64,000 nt of DNA from Peptoclostridium litorale DSM 5388 (GTDB taxonomy: Bacteria; Bacillota; Clostridia; Peptostreptococcales; Peptostreptococcaceae): contig NZ_FSRH01000014.1 of assembly GCF_900141635.1 (NCBI RefSeq), positions 1 through 64,000 on the forward strand. The letters run 5' to 3'. The first letter of the stretch is position 1. Each line of letters begins with the position of its first letter. Shown in pieces: positions 1 through 8,486 of this stretch. Position numbers and translations under genes: made by a program. The notes beneath the pieces were generated by a model. That model saw only the letters and a list, made by a program, of their open reading frames with translations, was not told the origin of the DNA and did no database searches.

Positions 1-134
1 ATCCTCTTGACTCATGACAAACTGTAAAATTACAGTTATCACTGACTGTTTGTTTCATGGTTTGACCGAAAAAATTCGGTCTATGGTTTGCTGTTTAGTT
101 TTCAAGGTTCAATGTTCGCCGCCTCTTGGCGACT
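1..134 (-). other. Leader of an rRNA operon running off the left edge
   Basis: Read on the minus strand, this stretch follows two strong promoters. It contains a short run of the type TTGAAAACTAAACAG, which resembles the boxA-like leader found ahead of 16S and 23S genes in low-GC Gram-positives. Two hairpins follow: GACCGAA pairing with TTCGGTC at 64-81, and an 18-nt palindrome at 20-37. No mature rRNA sequence is inside the window, so the 16S gene is inferred to begin just beyond position 1. There is no open reading frame with a ribosome binding site. Confidence 0.7.
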
Positions 135-140
135 CTTATT

Positions 141-169
141 ATTTTACTCTGTCGCTTTCATTCTGTCAA
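141..169 (-). promoter_or_regulatory. rRNA operon promoter, proximal
   Basis: On the minus strand a perfect -35 box TTGACA (164-169) is separated by 17 bases from the -10 box TAAAAT (141-146). It lies directly ahead of the boxA-like leader, the usual place for the proximal promoter of an rRNA operon. Confidence 0.85.
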
Positions 170-336
170 GAACTTTTTTGAAGCCGTAACACTGCTTGTG
201 AAGCAAGTAGATGTACGTCTCATACAAGTGTTGCCCAAGAGAATTTTCAAGTGAAATTCGATTGACTGCAACATACTGCTAAAGTCCTTTTGGCTCTCGG
301 CTTGTTTGCCGTGTGCCCTGTCCGGCGACAAGTAAT

Positions 337-365
337 ACTATACCAACTTTCTAAAATACTGTCAA
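337..365 (-). promoter_or_regulatory. rRNA operon promoter, distal
   Basis: On the minus strand TTGACA (360-365), a 17-base spacer and TATAGT (337-342) make a second strong promoter about 196 bases upstream of the proximal one. Tandem promoters are typical of rRNA operons. In the remaining part of the first 540 bases I see no gene. Confidence 0.8.
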
Positions 366-614
366 CAGGTTTTCATCACTTTTTTAATTTATCTTTTTTA
401 TCTATACTTTATCCAAAAACAAACCTATTAAGTCCGTTCAGCTTCGAACTTTAGGTTTATCATTCCTCATTATATTTCGATTTTGTGTTTTTTATAATCA
501 GTCCGCCTTTTGTTTTATTATCAATTTTTCTATAATAAAGCCATTGTCATGCGTCAATTTTTTCATATGCACCCCATGTATTTCAACCGCTCCGTTATCT
601 ATTCCCACAAATAA

Positions 615-652
615 AAAAGAAGCCTGGGGCATTTATATGCTAGGCTTCTTTT
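615..652 (-). terminator. Terminator after the flippase gene
   Basis: An 11-bp inverted repeat (615-625 with 642-652) containing AGAAGCCT and AGGCTTCT lies just past the flippase stop. On the minus strand it ends in a run of T, as expected of an intrinsic terminator. Confidence 0.85.
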
Positions 653-667
653 ACACAAGTATTCTTG

Positions 668-2308
668 TTATGCTCTTTTTTCATCTACTGCCAAACAGTC
701 ATTTCCACTTATCAGCCTTAGCTTCACAAGTATTTTCGACAGTTTTTTGCCCTTTGGAAGAGTCATTATCTCTTTGTTTGTTATTATTCCGACCTTGAAA
801 AGCAGTATCGCATAAACAGCCATGCCCACTCCTATTGAACCTACGCATGCCATGTTGTTCCCTACACCCGGATATATTATGCCGAATGTCAGTTTTACGA
901 CAGCGCCCATTATAGCAGATGCCGCAAACGGCTTAACTATGGAATCCACAAGGTTAAACTCTACATTCATATATTTTTTAAGCTGAATGAAGTTCAATAT
1001 GGCCGCCACAGAATATGCCACTACAGTTCCCAGTGCTGCGCCCTTTACATTTATCTCAGGTATTCCGGTAAGCACATAGCTTATTACTATTTTGAGCACT
1101 GCGCCTATAGCAAGGTTGATCACCGGTACATGCGCCTTGTCCATCCCTTGGAATATCCCTGTGAATGTCTGTGTAAAGCAAAGGAATACTACTCCAAATG
1201 AAAGTACAAGAAGTATCTGCCCTGTAGATGAAGGCTCGTTCGGGAACAGCATCTGCATTATCGGCACTGAAAGCACGGCAAGCCCTACTGCCGCCGGGAA
1301 CGAAAGCACGCTTGCAACCTTCATTGATATTTGTGTCTGTTCTTTTGCCTTTTGCATGTTCTTTGTAGCAATGCATTGTGATATTATCGGCACAAGGCTC
1401 ATCGAAAGGGCTACAGTGAGAACCTGAGGCAAGTTTACAAGTGTTGCCGCCATTCCTGTAAGCTGTCCGTAAAGGCTTGATGATTCTTCAATGCTGAATC
1501 CTATACCCTGAAGCCTTCTCATCACTATGGCGGTATCTATAAATGTCATTATAGGTATTACAGCCGCACCAATAGTTATCGGTACAGCTATGCCAAGCAG
1601 CCTCTTTATAATGTCTCCTGACGTTTCTTCAACTTCAGGTTCGAATGTGCTTTTTTCAACTTCTGCCTTTATGTCTTTTCTACTGCTCATGTATATGCCT
1701 ATCATGAATATCGCACCAAATACGGCTCCTGCAGTAGCTCCAAATGAAGCACCCGCAGCAGCATACTCTTTTCCCTTGTCCAAAAAGAAAAATGCAAGGA
1801 AAAGGCCAAGGCCAACTCTGAAAAATTGCTCTATTATTTGCGATACCGCTGTAGGCTTCATATTCTGAAGCCCCTGGAAATAGCCCCTGTATGACGACAT
1901 TACAGATACGAAAACCAGCGCTGGAGCTATTGCCTTCATAGAATAGAGTGCCTTAGGGTTTTTAAACCAGCTCACAACTAGAAAATCCGCACCGAAAAAC
2001 AAAATTGCCGATGTTATGATCCCCACGCTTATAAGCGCTCTGAATGATACCTTGAACACCCTGTGCGCACCCCTTCTGTCTCCCAAAGCAATTTTTTCGG
2101 ATACAAGCTTTGATATTGCCGTTGGAAAACCTGCTGTAGATACTACAAGAAGGAGAACATACAGCGGATATGCCGTAGAGTAGTACCCCATGCCTTCAGA
2201 GGTTATTATGTTTACAAGCGGTATTCTGAAAAACGCTCCCATGACCTTGACTAATATTCCTGCCAGGCCCAGTATGAAGGCTCCTTTTAAAAAGGAATCT
2301 TTTTTCAT
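668..2308 (-). CDS. MurJ/SpoVB-type polysaccharide flippase (YabM-like)
   Basis: A 546-residue integral membrane protein with about 14 hydrophobic segments spread over its whole length, the pattern of the MOP/MVF superfamily that flips lipid-linked sugars across the membrane. The start, with an FLKGAFILGLAGILVK type first helix followed by RIPLVN, is typical of the SpoVB/YabM branch. GGAGGAAA sits 6-7 bases before the ATG. In B. subtilis a paralogue of this type (yabM) also lies downstream of mfd, so position supports the assignment. The substrate is inferred to be lipid II or a related precursor; SpoVB, YabM and MurJ-type members cannot be told apart here. It ends in a terminator. Confidence 0.85.
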   Translation of the reverse strand: MKKDSFLKGAFILGLAGILVKVMGAFFRIPLVNIITSEGMGYYSTAYPLYVLLLVVSTAGFPTAISKLVSEKIALGDRRGAHRVFKVSFRALISVGIITSAILFFGADFLVVSWFKNPKALYSMKAIAPALVFVSVMSSYRGYFQGLQNMKPTAVSQIIEQFFRVGLGLFLAFFFLDKGKEYAAAGASFGATAGAVFGAIFMIGIYMSSRKDIKAEVEKSTFEPEVEETSGDIIKRLLGIAVPITIGAAVIPIMTFIDTAIVMRRLQGIGFSIEESSSLYGQLTGMAATLVNLPQVLTVALSMSLVPIISQCIATKNMQKAKEQTQISMKVASVLSFPAAVGLAVLSVPIMQMLFPNEPSSTGQILLVLSFGVVFLCFTQTFTGIFQGMDKAHVPVINLAIGAVLKIVISYVLTGIPEINVKGAALGTVVAYSVAAILNFIQLKKYMNVEFNLVDSIVKPFAASAIMGAVVKLTFGIIYPGVGNNMACVGSIGVGMAVYAILLFKVGIITNKEIMTLPKGKKLSKILVKLRLISGNDCLAVDEKRA

Positions 2309-2341
2309 CCAAATTTCCTCCTATAAAGACTTAATTTACAC

Positions 2342-2365
2342 AGGCTCGGGTCTATGCCCGAGCCT
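2342..2365 (-). terminator. Hairpin between the foldase and flippase genes
   Basis: A 9-bp stem, AGGCTCGGG pairing with CCCGAGCCT, with a 6-base loop sits 17 bases past the foldase stop. On the minus strand the following bases are not T-rich, so it may be a weak terminator or a message-stabilising hairpin that lets some transcripts continue into the flippase. Confidence 0.5.
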
Positions 2366-2381
2366 ATCAGTTTTAGTCTTT

Positions 2382-3371
2382 TTACTTTTTTTCTTCAATA
2401 TACTTTTCTATTTTTGCCTTTTCCATTAGCTTTTCAATATAGCCTTCGTACTCGTCTTGTCTTATCTGCTCCACAATCGACTCCTTCACCTCTTCAAATC
2501 CAGGTGTCTCGTCAATTTTATCGTAAACCTTTATTATGTGGTATCCAAACTGCGACTGAACAAGTTCTGACATTTGACCTTTTTCAAGTCCAAACGCCGC
2601 ATTTTCAAATTCCGGCACCATCACGCCTTTTTTGAAAAAGCCAAGGTCTCCTCCATTTGGAGCCGAGCCTTCGTCTTCAGAATAGTCTTTCGCAAGCTGC
2701 GCGAAATCTTCTCCATCCTTTGCCTTTTTGAGTATGTCCTGTGCAATCTCTTTCTTTTTGGCTATTTCTTCTTCCGCAAGAGGGTTCAGGCTTCCGTCCA
2801 CCGTCTTTATAAGTATGTGGGATGCCTTTACCTGGTTATTCCTGTAGCTTTCCTTGTTCTTTTCATAGTAGTCCTTGGCATTTGAATCTTCCACCTTGAA
2901 ATTGTCCTTGAAATCCTGTTCAAACTTCATAACCATCAGCTCTTTTTCTATCTGCGCTTTCAGGAACTCATCGTCTATGCCGTTTTCTTCCATGAATTTC
3001 TTTATCTGCTCATCTTTTTCTATGTTCTGCTTGAACTGCTCCATCTGATCGTTTATTTCCGCCTCTTCAGCTTTTATGCCTTTCTTTACCGCCTCTTGGT
3101 ATTTCACCTCATCTGATATCATCTTGTCCAGTATCTGGGCCTTTACTACTTCAAGGAATGTTTTTCCTTCCCCCGCATCCTTTGTCCAGATTTCCTCTCC
3201 ATACATTGCCTCATAGCCCTTTTTAGCAAGCGCAAGATTCTTTTCAAATTCAGCCGACTTTATGAGCTTGTCATTCACCTTTGCAACTGCGTCCTTTGGG
3301 GCGCCTCCATTGCAAGCCACAAGTGAAAACATGACAATAACTATTGTCAAAATACTAATTAACCTTTTCAT
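2382..3371 (-). CDS. prsA: PrsA-like lipoprotein foldase (parvulin peptidyl-prolyl isomerase)
   Basis: A 329-residue secreted lipoprotein. It begins with a charged MKR, a hydrophobic stretch and a lipobox L-V-A-C with the lipidated cysteine at residue 20. A long charged helical SurA-N-like region (about 30-175) precedes a PpiC parvulin domain (about 178-282) with the typical VKASHILI start, a GGDLGFF motif and the YHIIKV end. It should fold exported proteins on the outer face of the membrane. The start has AGGAGAGG about 9 bases upstream. It sits 34 bases after mfd, taking the place where B. subtilis has spoVT. Confidence 0.88.
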   Translation of the reverse strand: MKRLISILTIVIVMFSLVACNGGAPKDAVAKVNDKLIKSAEFEKNLALAKKGYEAMYGEEIWTKDAGEGKTFLEVVKAQILDKMISDEVKYQEAVKKGIKAEEAEINDQMEQFKQNIEKDEQIKKFMEENGIDDEFLKAQIEKELMVMKFEQDFKDNFKVEDSNAKDYYEKNKESYRNNQVKASHILIKTVDGSLNPLAEEEIAKKKEIAQDILKKAKDGEDFAQLAKDYSEDEGSAPNGGDLGFFKKGVMVPEFENAAFGLEKGQMSELVQSQFGYHIIKVYDKIDETPGFEEVKESIVEQIRQDEYEGYIEKLMEKAKIEKYIEEKK

Positions 3372-3405
3372 ATCAAAACATCCTCTCCTGTTTTATGATG
3401 ATAGT

Positions 3406-6400
3406 CTATTTTATCATCTTTTCCATTACCTCGGCAATTTCTGTAATCAATTTGTAATGATTTTTTTCTTTGGGCCTGAACATGTAGTAAGGTTCTATCA
3501 ATATCTTGTCGTCGCGCCATCTTATAGCCTTTACATCTAGCTTTTTACCCAGCGCCTTTGCATATCCAGCCATTATTAGCGTCCCTACCGGCAGAGGTAT
3601 GTCAGAAAATCTGTCTTCTATCTCCTCTTGTATTTCATACATGTCCTTCTTGTCTTCTATAGATGCTATCTTCTTGTATATCTCTATTTTTGTGGACTCA
3701 TCGTCTATATAGTCCTGTGGTATATACGCCTCGAGTTTCAGTTCTATTTCGGTATCAGCCTCTTTTACAACCTCTTCTCCCTTTAGCCTTTTTATTGCAT
3801 TGGAAAGCATTTTCACATAAAGGTCATATCCTATTGACGCCATGTGTCCGTGCTGCTGTGATCCAAGCAGGTTTCCAGCCCCTCTTATCTCAAGGTCCCT
3901 CATTGCTATTTTAAATCCTGAGCCAAACTCTGTAAATTCCTTTATAGCCTTGAGCCTTTTTTCAGAAACCTCACTCAGCACCTTGTCCTTTTCATATGCA
4001 AAATATGCATACGCCTGCCTCGACGACCTTCCGACCCTTCCCCTTAGCTGATACAGCTGGGAAAGCCCCATCTTGTCGGCATCATACACTATTATGGTGT
4101 TGGCGTTTGATATATCCATTCCAGTTTCTATTATAGTGGTGCATACAAGAACATTGGTCTCCTTTTGAAGGAATCTCATCATTACCTTTTCAAGCTGCCT
4201 CGAGCTCATCTGTCCATGTCCAAGGTCCACGTTTGCAGACGGCACTATGCTTTTTATCTTTGCGGCGATGTCCTCTATTCCGTTCACCCTGTTATATACG
4301 AAAAACACCTGTCCGCCCCTTGCTATTTCACGTTCTATGGCGTCTGCCATTATGCTTTCCTTGGCCTCCACTACGAATGTACGCACAGGATGCCTCTCTT
4401 CAGGAGGCTCCTCTATGACGCTCATGTCCCTTATGCCAGTGAGCGACATGTGAAGGGTTCTCGGTATGGGGGTTGCCGAAAGCGCGAGCACATCCACAGT
4501 CTCCTTGACCTTTTTTATCTTTTCCTTGTGCTTTACTCCAAACCTTTGCTCCTCGTCTATGACGAGAAGGCCAAGGTCCTTAAAGCTTATGTCCTTTGAG
4601 AGTATCCTGTGGGTCCCTATTAGAACATCTACAAGGCCTTTCCTTGCATCTTCTATTATCTGCTTTTGCTGCTTTTCAGTCTTGAACCTGCTCAGCACCT
4701 CGACCCTTATAGGGAAGTTTTCAAACCTTCCGGCAAAAGTTACATAGTGCTGCTGAGCAAGTATCGTAGTCGGAACCAAAAGCGCCACCTGCTTCGATTC
4801 CATGCAGGCCTTGAATACTGCCCTTATGGCGACCTCTGTCTTGCCATATCCCACGTCTCCGCATATGAGCCTGTCCATTATCCGATCCGACTCCATATCC
4901 CTTTTGACCTCTTCTATGGCTTTTTTTTGGTCTTCCGTCTCCTCGTACGGGAACAGGTTTTCAAACTCGCCCTGCCATGTCGTATCCTCTGCGAATGAGT
5001 ATCCTTTTCGCTCCTCCCTCTTCGCATACAGTTCTACAAGCTCTTTTGCCATGTCTTCCACGGCCTTTTGGGTCTTCTTTTTCACCTTGTTCCACTCGTT
5101 CGATCCAAGCTTGCTGAGCTTCACCCGCTCCCCGTCTGATCCGATGTATTTTTGCACCTTGTCGAGCTGGTCTGTAGGAACATAAAGCGAATCCGAACCT
5201 GCATATGTTATCTTTAGGTAATCCTTTTTAATGTCCCCCACTGCGAGCTGGCTCATGCCCTCATACTTGCCTATACCGTGGCTTTCGTGAACCACATAGT
5301 CCCCTGTCGAAAGTTCAAGGAAGCTTTCTATCTGCCTTGCGTTTTTTATCTTCTTTTTGCGCTTTTCCTGGCCTTTTTTGTGGGCTCCCAGCACTTCCTT
5401 GTCCGTTATCAGTGTGAATGCCGCATCCGTATAGCTGAATCCGCTCGCCACACCCCCTATTGTCACGGCTATTTGAGATGGCTTAAGATCAGCATCTCGC
5501 CTTTCGACTATGCTGCAGGCCAGTCCCGATGATTCAACCATGTCATATATGTTCTTTGCCGCATCCTTGTCTCCTATGGATATGAGTATGCTGTGCCCCT
5601 TGTCCTTGAGGTATTTGAGCTCGCTTATGAACATGTCCCTCTTGGCTCCAAACGGGTGGATTTCCCTCGCGGCAAAATTCAGCGAAAGGGATTTGCCAAA
5701 TCCCCGTACGTCCTTTGGCAGCATAGACATCAGTACGACAGGCCTGTCATCAGCATCGTCCATTATATCCTCAACCCCGAGCAGAATATCCGATTGACCC
5801 TGCAGTGCATACCCCTTTTCAAAGGAGTTCAGGAATATTTCATTAAATTCCTCCCTGTAGTTTCTTTCGCGCTCCGTTATCCTCGAAGGCTCATTCATTA
5901 TTACAAGGGAGTCCTTTGGCAGGTAGCTTATCAGAGTATCCGGCTTTTCATATATATAGTCGACATAGTTTTCAATTCCCTCAAAGTATATCCCGTCTCT
6001 TATCATCTGGATATTTCTCAGTGCATCTTCGCCGTTTCCACCGGCAATTTCGTCCTCTACCCCCTCGAGAAGAGGCTTATGGTCTTCATATACGATTTCC
6101 CTTGCCGGAAGTATTTCAAAGCTATTTATCTTTTCAAGCGACTTTTGGCTTATCGGATCAAAACTTCTCATCGAGTCTATTTCATCCCCGAACAGCTCTA
6201 TCCTCACTGGATATTCATATCCCGGGGAGAATATGTCTATTATGCCTCCCCTTACGCTGAACTGCCCTGCTCCTTCAACCTTTGCTTCCCTTTCATACCC
6301 CATGCGCGAAAGCTTTGCCGAAATCCACTGCACATCCAAAGTGTCATTTGCATCTATGCCTATTATGCTTTTTATGAGAATGTCCTTTGGAATATACTTT

Positions 6401-6783
6401 TTAAGAAGGGCCTCTACGCTTACTACGAGTATGCACCTTTCCCCTTTTGCAATTTTCGAAAGGGCCTGCACCCGCTTTATTTCTTCACTTCTGTCTCTTG
6501 CCTCCATCGAGTAGAAAAACATTTCGCTCGATGGCATATATACAGCTTTTTCCCCCGCATAAAACCTGGCATCTTCATATATGATCTTTGCATCAAGTTC
6601 GCTGTAGGCAACCACCAATGCACTCCTGCATTCAATCTGCTCAAAAAGAGCGCATGCCATATGGGCTTTTTGGCTTTGCACAAGCCCGCTTGCATGTATT
6701 GGCGTATTGCCTTCCCGTATTCCTTGGATCATTCTGTTGAATTCATAAGATCTTTTCAGCGGGCCAAAAAAAATATCAGCCAT
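3406..6783 (-). CDS. mfd: Transcription-repair coupling factor Mfd
   Basis: A 1125-residue superfamily 2 translocase that removes stalled RNA polymerase at DNA lesions and recruits UvrA. The N-terminal third resembles UvrB (motif QVKGAGQFSVRGG-like around 170). An RNA polymerase binding module follows (about 480-550, GDYVVHESHGIGKYEG). The RecG-like motor has Walker A GDVGYGKTE near residue 645, DEEQRFG near 744, ALSATPIPRTL near 770 and a QLRGRVGRS motif VI. Length is slightly under the 1177 residues of B. subtilis. AGGTGAT precedes the ATG; the gene begins 15 bases after pth, the same order as in Bacillus. Confidence 0.97.
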   Translation of the reverse strand: MADIFFGPLKRSYEFNRMIQGIREGNTPIHASGLVQSQKAHMACALFEQIECRSALVVAYSELDAKIIYEDARFYAGEKAVYMPSSEMFFYSMEARDRSEEIKRVQALSKIAKGERCILVVSVEALLKKYIPKDILIKSIIGIDANDTLDVQWISAKLSRMGYEREAKVEGAGQFSVRGGIIDIFSPGYEYPVRIELFGDEIDSMRSFDPISQKSLEKINSFEILPAREIVYEDHKPLLEGVEDEIAGGNGEDALRNIQMIRDGIYFEGIENYVDYIYEKPDTLISYLPKDSLVIMNEPSRITERERNYREEFNEIFLNSFEKGYALQGQSDILLGVEDIMDDADDRPVVLMSMLPKDVRGFGKSLSLNFAAREIHPFGAKRDMFISELKYLKDKGHSILISIGDKDAAKNIYDMVESSGLACSIVERRDADLKPSQIAVTIGGVASGFSYTDAAFTLITDKEVLGAHKKGQEKRKKKIKNARQIESFLELSTGDYVVHESHGIGKYEGMSQLAVGDIKKDYLKITYAGSDSLYVPTDQLDKVQKYIGSDGERVKLSKLGSNEWNKVKKKTQKAVEDMAKELVELYAKREERKGYSFAEDTTWQGEFENLFPYEETEDQKKAIEEVKRDMESDRIMDRLICGDVGYGKTEVAIRAVFKACMESKQVALLVPTTILAQQHYVTFAGRFENFPIRVEVLSRFKTEKQQKQIIEDARKGLVDVLIGTHRILSKDISFKDLGLLVIDEEQRFGVKHKEKIKKVKETVDVLALSATPIPRTLHMSLTGIRDMSVIEEPPEERHPVRTFVVEAKESIMADAIEREIARGGQVFFVYNRVNGIEDIAAKIKSIVPSANVDLGHGQMSSRQLEKVMMRFLQKETNVLVCTTIIETGMDISNANTIIVYDADKMGLSQLYQLRGRVGRSSRQAYAYFAYEKDKVLSEVSEKRLKAIKEFTEFGSGFKIAMRDLEIRGAGNLLGSQQHGHMASIGYDLYVKMLSNAIKRLKGEEVVKEADTEIELKLEAYIPQDYIDDESTKIEIYKKIASIEDKKDMYEIQEEIEDRFSDIPLPVGTLIMAGYAKALGKKLDVKAIRWRDDKILIEPYYMFRPKEKNHYKLITEIAEVMEKMIK

Positions 6784-6798
6784 TTTTCATCACCTTTG

Positions 6799-7359
6799 TC
6801 AACTGTTAAATTTGTTCATGGCGGCGTCTACGCCCTCTTTTATTATCGCCTCTACAGACTGTGATGCTGATTTGAGCACGCTTTTCACATCCTCCATAGC
6901 ATCCTTTTCAAATCTCGAAAGCACGAACGAGGCCAGGTCTCTCCCCTTTTCAGGCCTTCCCACACCTATTCTCACCCTTGGAAAAGTGTCAAACTGAAGG
7001 TTGTATATTATGGACTTCATTCCGTTATGTGTGCCCGCGCTCCCCTTTTTCCTTATTCTGAGCTTTCCAAGGTCAGTGTCTATGTCGTCATATATGACTA
7101 TTAGCTCTTCAGGGCTTACCTTGTAGTAGTTGTATATGTCAAGAAGCGCCTCCCCGCTAAGGTTCATGTACGTCTGTGGCTTTACCAGAAGCACTTTCTG
7201 CCCTGCTATTCGGCCTTCACCTACAAGCGATTTATGCTTTAATTTTTTCAGTTCTATGCCATTTTCATCTGCCAGTATATCTATAACGTCAAAACCCACG
7301 TTATGCCTTGTTCCCTCATACTGTCTTCCCGGGTTTCCAAGCCCTACAATAACATACAT
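6799..7359 (-). CDS. pth: Peptidyl-tRNA hydrolase
   Basis: Releases peptides from prematurely dropped peptidyl-tRNA. A 186-residue protein beginning [11 protein letters not shown], followed by the catalytic-histidine motif TRHNVGF, the substrate-binding [11 protein letters not shown] motif and the IYDDID aspartate region. The open frame extends 16 codons further upstream, but GGGGAGG lies 7 bases before the ATG at 7359 and family members begin here, so I chose it. A terminator-like hairpin ends about 30 bases before the start, so expression may rely on readthrough from prs. It heads the pth-mfd pair. Confidence 0.96.
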   Translation of the reverse strand: MYVIVGLGNPGRQYEGTRHNVGFDVIDILADENGIELKKLKHKSLVGEGRIAGQKVLLVKPQTYMNLSGEALLDIYNYYKVSPEELIVIYDDIDTDLGKLRIRKKGSAGTHNGMKSIIYNLQFDTFPRVRIGVGRPEKGRDLASFVLSRFEKDAMEDVKSVLKSASQSVEAIIKEGVDAAMNKFNS

Positions 7360-7390
7360 TTCATATCCTCCCCACCTAATATTGCCAAAC

Positions 7391-7423
7391 AAAAAAAAAG
7401 GCCACATTCATTTCGTCGCGACC
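7391..7423 (-). terminator. Terminator or attenuator just ahead of pth
   Basis: On the minus strand AGGTCGC pairs with GTGGCCT (two wobble pairs) and is followed by nine T. It stands between prs and pth and ends only about 30 bases before the pth start. Confidence 0.65.
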
Positions 7424-7440
7424 TGTTATTGGAATCAGAG

Positions 7441-7468
7441 ATAGGCGCATTACCAGTAATGCGCCTAT
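7441..7468 (-). repeat. Perfect 13-bp stem-loop after prs
   Basis: ATAGGCGCATTAC (7441-7453) is perfectly complementary to 7456-7468, directly after the prs stop codon. No T-run follows on the minus strand, so it looks like a 3-prime message-stabilising hairpin in front of the true terminator at 7391-7423. Confidence 0.7.
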
Positions 7469-7481
7469 TGATAATATTTTA

Positions 7482-8435
7482 TTAGTCAAAAAGCTTGCTT
7501 ACGGACTCGTTTAGGAATATCTTCTTTATAGCCTCTGCAAATAGCGGTGCTACAGACTCCACCACTATATTGTCCGCCTTTTTGTCTTCCGAAAGCGGTA
7601 TTGTGTCGAGAACTACAAGTTCCTTTATAACTGAATCCTTTATTCTCTCTATGGCAGGTCCTGAAAGAACCGGGTGAGTACAGCATGCGTAAACCTCTTT
7701 TGCACCAAGGTCTTTAAGGGCTTTCGCTCCATTTGTTATTGTACCTGCAGTGTCTATCATGTCGTCAACAAGTATTACGTTCTTGCCCTCTATGTCCCCT
7801 ATTATGTTCATGACTTCAGAAACATTGGCCTTTGGCCTTCTCTTGTCTATTATCGCTATAGGCGCTTCAAGGTGATTTGCAAAATTTCTCGCCCTTGTAA
7901 CACTTCCAAGGTCTGGCGATACTACAACCACGTCTTCAAGTCCCTTGCTTTTGAAGTGCTCTGCAAGTATAGGAACTCCAAGAAGATGGTCAACAGGTAT
8001 GTCGAAATATCCCTGTATCTGGGCTGCGTGAAGGTCCATTGTAAGAACCCTGTCTGCTCCTGCTGCTGTAAGAAGATCTGCGACAAGCTTTGCAGTGATA
8101 GGATCTCTCGCCTTAGCTTTTCTGTCCTGTCTTGCATATCCGTAGTATGGTATTACCGCTATTATTCTTCCAGCAGACGCTCTTTTTAGAGCATCTATCA
8201 TTATAAGAAGCTCCATGATATTAGTGTTTACAGGTGCGCTTGTGGACTGGATCAAGAATACATCTCTTCCCCTTACCGATTCATTGAAATTTACAGAAAT
8301 TTCCCCATCGCTGAAAGTAGATACAACAGCATCTCCTACAGGAACTCCCACAAGCTGAGCTATTTTTTGAGCAAGCTCCGGATTGGAATTACCCGTGAAA
8401 ACCTTGATCTCGCTGCAACTACAATTAAAATTCAT
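7482..8435 (-). CDS. prs: Ribose-phosphate pyrophosphokinase (PRPP synthetase)
   Basis: Makes PRPP from ribose 5-phosphate and ATP for purine, pyrimidine, NAD, histidine and tryptophan synthesis. The 317-residue class I enzyme shows the metal-binding [18 protein letters not shown] segment (about residue 130), the [10 protein letters not shown]-binding region (about 100) and the PRPP loop [13 protein letters not shown] (about 220). GGGAGG lies 9 bases before the ATG. It follows glmU by 51 bases, the conserved Firmicute order. Its product is also the likely effector of PurR encoded nearby. Confidence 0.97.
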   Translation of the reverse strand: MNFNCSCSEIKVFTGNSNPELAQKIAQLVGVPVGDAVVSTFSDGEISVNFNESVRGRDVFLIQSTSAPVNTNIMELLIMIDALKRASAGRIIAVIPYYGYARQDRKAKARDPITAKLVADLLTAAGADRVLTMDLHAAQIQGYFDIPVDHLLGVPILAEHFKSKGLEDVVVVSPDLGSVTRARNFANHLEAPIAIIDKRRPKANVSEVMNIIGDIEGKNVILVDDMIDTAGTITNGAKALKDLGAKEVYACCTHPVLSGPAIERIKDSVIKELVVLDTIPLSEDKKADNIVVESVAPLFAEAIKKIFLNESVSKLFD

Positions 8436-8486
8436 TTTTTAAAACCTCCCAAAATCTATATCTTCAAAATAAAAACATGCTAAATT

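Noticed and set aside
544-798. An 84-codon plus-strand frame near the left edge
   Set aside because: It runs across the flippase terminator and into the antisense of the flippase end, and has no ribosome site.
5593-6864. A 423-codon open frame on the plus strand opposite mfd
   Set aside because: It lies wholly antisense to a clear Mfd sequence, has no ribosome site, and its aromatic-rich composition is typical of a reverse-frame shadow.
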